This document shows positions 7,440-9,416 of a DNA stretch of 9,416 nt, in pieces. The stretch spans positions 1 to 9,416 of the forward strand of contig JAJTCI010000070.1 in the NCBI GenBank assembly GCA_021323155.1, given 5' to 3'. Every line of letters starts with the position of its first letter. The first letter of the stretch is position 1. The notes under the pieces were generated by a model. That model was not told where the DNA came from, searched no databases, and worked only from the letters and a program-made list of their open reading frames with translations. This DNA is from Chitinophagaceae bacterium. GTDB lineage: Bacteria; Bacteroidota; Bacteroidia; Chitinophagales; Chitinophagaceae. The position numbers and the translations under genes are program-made.

Positions 7440-8939
7440 TTATTGTTGCTTATCATCAGGACGCTGTGGTGGCCTGTTCGGGTTGTTGGGTCGCCCGCCC
7501 TGCTGGGGAGGCCTGTTTTGTGGTGGTCTTTGCTGTCCGCCACCCTGGCCTTGTTGACCGCTTCCTTGTTGACCCGGCCTCTGCTGGCGATTTTGTGGTG
7601 GTCTCTGCTGTCCGCCGCCTTGTTGACCTGGCCTTGGTTGTTGTCCACCGCCCTGGCCTTGTTGTCCTCCGCCCTGTCCCTGTTGCCCGCTTCCTTGCTG
7701 ACCTGGTCTCTGCTGTGGCGGTCTTCCCTGTTGTGGCCTGTTTTGCTGTGGTCGGCCCTGTTGATTGCCCGATTGTGGCCGGTTATCCCTGTTACCGCCC
7801 TGGCCCTGTTGCCTGCCGCGATCCTGTCGTTGCTGATCCCTTCTACGGCGATCATTCTTCTCAAGGGAACGGAGGCTGATCTGGCCTACCACATCAACAA
7901 ATGCGGGTTCTACTTCTTTTGGCTTGCCACTCACCACGTCAACGTGTTGCAGCTCTTCCACTTTTTCGCCACGTGAGTTGAGTTGCTTGATCTCTTTCAC
8001 GCGCTTCAGTGTGAGTGGATATTGTTTATTACTGTCGGGCAGCGTATACCACATCAGGTTACGGAAAATATCTTTCTTAATGAGGAACGCCATTCCTTTG
8101 GTCGTTTCCAAGGCATCCGCGTTATCCGGGAAGTGTTGCAAAGCGTCGAGGTAGGTATCGAGTTCATAGTTGAGGCAGCACTTCAACCTGCCGCACTGAC
8201 CGCTGAGCTTGGTTTGGTTAATAGAAAGGTTCTGGTATCTCGCGGCGGTAGTGGTCACACTCTTAAAATCCGTTAACCAGGTGGAACAGCAAAGTTCCCT
8301 GCCGCAGCTACCGATGCCACCCACTTTCGCGGCTTCCTGACGGATTCCGATCTGCCGCATTTCCACCTTCACTTTGAATTCGGAAGCCAGTACTTTGATC
8401 AGCTCGCGGAAGTCTACCCGGTCGTCGGCGGTATAAAAGAATGTTCCTTTTTTCCCATCGGCCTGGAACTCCACTTCGGCCACTTTCATCTCCAGGCGCA
8501 AACTTCTCGCAATCGCCCGGCTTCGGATCAGCGCTTCTTTTTCGCGGGCTTTATTTTGTTGCCATTGCTCGATATCCCTTTCCGTACTGCGGCGCAGCAC
8601 TCTTTTGATCTCTGGGTTGTGTTCATCCACTCCTTTTTTCTTCAGCTGGATACGTACCAGTTCGCCGGAAAGGCTCACCTCGCCCACGTCGAACCCGCTA
8701 ACGCCTTCCACGGAAATCAACTCGCCTTTTTCAAAAAATTGCATGGTGCTGTTGCGATAAAACTCCTTGCGACTGCCCTGGTTGAAGCTCACCTCAATGA
8801 CCCGGCAGCTGCTTTCGGCATCACCCAGCGGCAGGTTCACGAGCCAATCGTACACATTCATTCGGTTGCAACTACCTGTGCCGCAGCTACCGTGGCTTTT
8901 ACAGCCACCCGGTTTTGTTCCACATGATCCACACGCCAT
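7440..8939 (-). CDS. ricT: RicT/YaaT family regulatory iron-sulfur (PSP1-domain) protein with a long Gln/Gly/Pro-rich tail
   Basis: This 499-residue protein starts at ATG 8939. Residues 1-24 form a Cys/Gly-rich lead (Cys 3, 6, 13, 19, 24). The PSP1 core runs to roughly residue 300 and includes FFYTADDRVDFRELIKVLAS. Two Cys clusters follow it: GGIGSCGRELCCSTWL (C212, C217, C218) and SGQCGRLKCCLNYELD (C249, C254, C255). In Bacillus, RicT works with RicA and RicF, as an Fe-S-carrying complex, with RNase Y in mRNA maturation. Residues 362-499 are a low-complexity tail of Gln, Gly, Pro, Arg and Asn with internal repeats, about 138 residues beyond the usual family length (Bacillus RicT is about 275). 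The tail opens with the basic run RRRRD. The gene follows holB, as in many bacteria, but with a 361-base gap. The family call is firm; tail function and partners in this organism are unknown. Confidence 0.94.
   Translation of the reverse strand: MACGSCGTKPGGCKSHGSCGTGSCNRMNVYDWLVNLPLGDAESSCRVIEVSFNQGSRKEFYRNSTMQFFEKGELISVEGVSGFDVGEVSLSGELVRIQLKKKGVDEHNPEIKRVLRRSTERDIEQWQQNKAREKEALIRSRAIARSLRLEMKVAEVEFQADGKKGTFFYTADDRVDFRELIKVLASEFKVKVEMRQIGIRQEAAKVGGIGSCGRELCCSTWLTDFKSVTTTAARYQNLSINQTKLSGQCGRLKCCLNYELDTYLDALQHFPDNADALETTKGMAFLIKKDIFRNLMWYTLPDSNKQYPLTLKRVKEIKQLNSRGEKVEELQHVDVVSGKPKEVEPAFVDVVGQISLRSLEKNDRRRRDQQRQDRGRQQGQGGNRDNRPQSGNQQGRPQQNRPQQGRPPQQRPGQQGSGQQGQGGGQQGQGGGQQPRPGQQGGGQQRPPQNRQQRPGQQGSGQQGQGGGQQRPPQNRPPQQGGRPNNPNRPPQRPDDKQQ
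7515..7709 (-). repeat. In-frame imperfect repeats coding the RicT tail
   Basis: Within the ricT 3' region the motif RPGQQG begins three units. Two near-identical 51-base copies (7659-7709 and 7530-7580) both encode RPGQQGSGQQGQGGGQQ. A middle shorter unit (7590-7634) encodes RPGQQGGGQQRPPQN. The GGGQQRPPQN ending also recurs after the 7530-7580 copy, down to 7515. Copies differ mainly at synonymous positions, which points to duplication followed by drift under selection on the protein. Confidence 0.85.
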
Positions 8940-9035
8940 GAGCTAAAGCTTTACCTGGTTAAAGAAGAGGAAGAATTATTTTGCGGGCTGTAGTACTCCG
9001 GGCAACTCCTGTTGTGTCACTCACTTCGACGCTTG

Positions 9036-9058
9036 TCCCGCTATTCAGCAATGCGGGA
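9036..9058. other. Stem-loop in the ricT upstream region
   Basis: TCCCGC (9036-9041) pairs with GCGGGA (9053-9058). With T9042 bulged, ATT (9043-9045) pairs with AAT (9050-9052), leaving a 4-base loop CAGC. The minus-strand transcript has no T-run after it, so it does not look like an intrinsic terminator. A 5' leader structure about 100 bases upstream of the ricT start is possible. Function is not shown. Confidence 0.4.
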
Positions 9059-9098
9059 GCGAGTGCGCCGGTGATTTAAGATGATATATTATAATTGT

Positions 9099-9155
9099 GA
9101 CGCAACTAATTCTGTATGTTGATAGAGTTAATCCTGTACAATAGTGCGACGCAAC
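9099..9155. repeat. Short direct repeats in the holB-ricT gap
   Basis: TAATTCTGTA (9107-9116) recurs with one change as TAATCCTGTA (9129-9138), 22 bases start to start, about two helical turns. They are flanked by a second pair, GACGCAAC at 9099-9106 and at 9148-9155. The arrangement resembles tandem protein-binding sites, but no regulator is identified and chance is not excluded. Confidence 0.4.
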
Positions 9156-9235
9156 AACAGCTGCAACCTGCACTTCAGCCCACTTCACAAAACCATATGC
9201 ATCCGGCCTCAGCCTCGCGCAATTCCTCAATTATC

Positions 9236-9263
9236 CAAAAATAGGGAAATTGAATGAGACAAA
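9236..9263 (-). promoter_or_regulatory. Candidate Bacteroidota-type promoter for ricT
   Basis: On the minus strand TATTTTTG (complement of 9236-9243) matches the Bacteroidota -7 consensus TAnnTTTG exactly. It is preceded by TTTG (complement of 9260-9263), like the -33 element. The spacer is 16 bases, slightly shorter than the usual 17-23, which lowers confidence. If used, it would give a leader of nearly 300 bases before ricT, containing the repeats and hairpin of this gap. Confidence 0.35.
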
Positions 9264-9300
9264 CAGTTAACTGGCGGATTTTGAGCGGAATAGTAGACCC

Positions 9301-9416
9301 TTAGATGGTGGTCACCGCTACTTTGTTCTGGATGATGTGGTAAAGCTTAAAGGTCAGCGCCTGGAAGAGCATTTTCGGGTTGGCGTTGCGCTCAACGTAA
9401 TAGGAAGCCTTGTCCA
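9301..9416 (-). CDS. holB: DNA polymerase III delta' subunit, C-terminal end (partial, runs off the window)
   Basis: Reading the minus strand from the window edge gives 37 residues and a TAA stop at 9303-9301. The sequence includes YYVERNANPKMLFQALTFKL, which resembles the end of the clamp-loader delta' subunit in Bacteroidota (ERNANPK followed by a Leu-rich helix). The delta' subunit is part of the complex that loads the sliding clamp during replication. Its place directly before ricT supports the call, since holB and ricT/yaaT are neighbours in many bacteria including Bacillus. No catalytic or zinc motif falls in this tip, so the identification rests on the short C-terminal signature and on synteny. 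Confidence 0.78.
   Translation of the reverse strand, partial: DKASYYVERNANPKMLFQALTFKLYHIIQNKVAVTTI

Larger units (their letters stand above)
8940..9300. other. 361-base gap between holB and ricT without a supported gene
   Basis: No convincing coding frame is seen. The longest candidate, 61 codons on the minus strand (9230-9045), starts at TTG and has no recognisable protein character. No tRNA, rRNA or known riboswitch was recognised. What the gap does hold is a hairpin at 9036-9058, paired direct repeats at 9099-9155 and a promoter-like motif at 9236-9263, each listed separately. It most likely serves as the 5' regulatory region of ricT. Confidence 0.6.

Noticed and set aside
7515..7709. 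CRISPR-like or non-coding repeat array
   Set aside because: The units are irregular in length, lie inside the RicT reading frame and encode repeated peptide; there are no spacers.
7434..7976. Long open frames on the plus strand (7434-7976, 7466-7879) and on the minus strand in another frame (7358-7864) across the ricT tail
   Set aside because: The repetitive, stop-poor Gln/Gly/Pro coding leaves other frames open; the RicT frame is continuous with a recognised domain.
9045..9230. 61-codon minus-strand reading frame in the holB-ricT gap
   Set aside because: TTG start, no ribosome site, and composition unlike a protein; best read as chance.

Overview
The window reads as a chromosomal segment of a Bacteroidota bacterium, most likely of the Chitinophagaceae type. 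The evidence is a PorT-like outer membrane beta-barrel protein, a Bacteroidota-style lipoprotein signal, weak or absent Shine-Dalgarno sequences, a holB-ricT gene pair, a ricT product starting with a Cys/Gly-rich segment, and a GH3/serine-hydrolase fusion enzyme. Base composition looks like roughly half GC (by eye, not computed). There is no sign of an insertion sequence, phage, CRISPR array, tRNA or rRNA.

Layout. Positions 1-915 (+) hold the 3' part of a dacB/PBP4-type D-Ala-D-Ala carboxypeptidase gene. It converges on mutL (977-2836, -). Divergent from mutL is a gene for a small lipoprotein of unknown function (2950-3555, +), closed by a clean intrinsic terminator at 3576-3603. Next comes a 966-residue secreted enzyme (3690-6590, +) joining a NagZ-like GH3 beta-N-acetylglucosaminidase to a beta-lactamase-fold serine hydrolase. 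It converges, over a shared hairpin terminator at 6592-6619, on a minus-strand block. Read in its own direction, that block is the 3' tip of holB (9416-9301), a 361-base gap, ricT (8939-7440) and an outer membrane beta-barrel gene (7361-6639).

How the genes fit together. dacB and the GH3/serine-hydrolase fusion both point to murein trimming or turnover in the periplasm. mutL and holB are replication and repair housekeeping genes. ricT is the PSP1-domain relative of Bacillus RicT/YaaT, linked there to RNase Y and mRNA maturation. The lipoprotein and the beta-barrel protein are envelope proteins of unknown role. No coherent defence or mobile system is visible.

The points most worth a second look are: (1) MutL, whose C-terminal endonuclease metal-site motifs look degenerate; (2) the NagZ/AmiE-like fusion; (3) RicT, with an N-terminal Cys cluster and a 138-residue repetitive Gln/Gly/Pro/Arg/Asn tail; (4) the long holB-ricT gap, which carries 10-base direct repeats 22 bases apart, a hairpin and a candidate Bacteroidota promoter.
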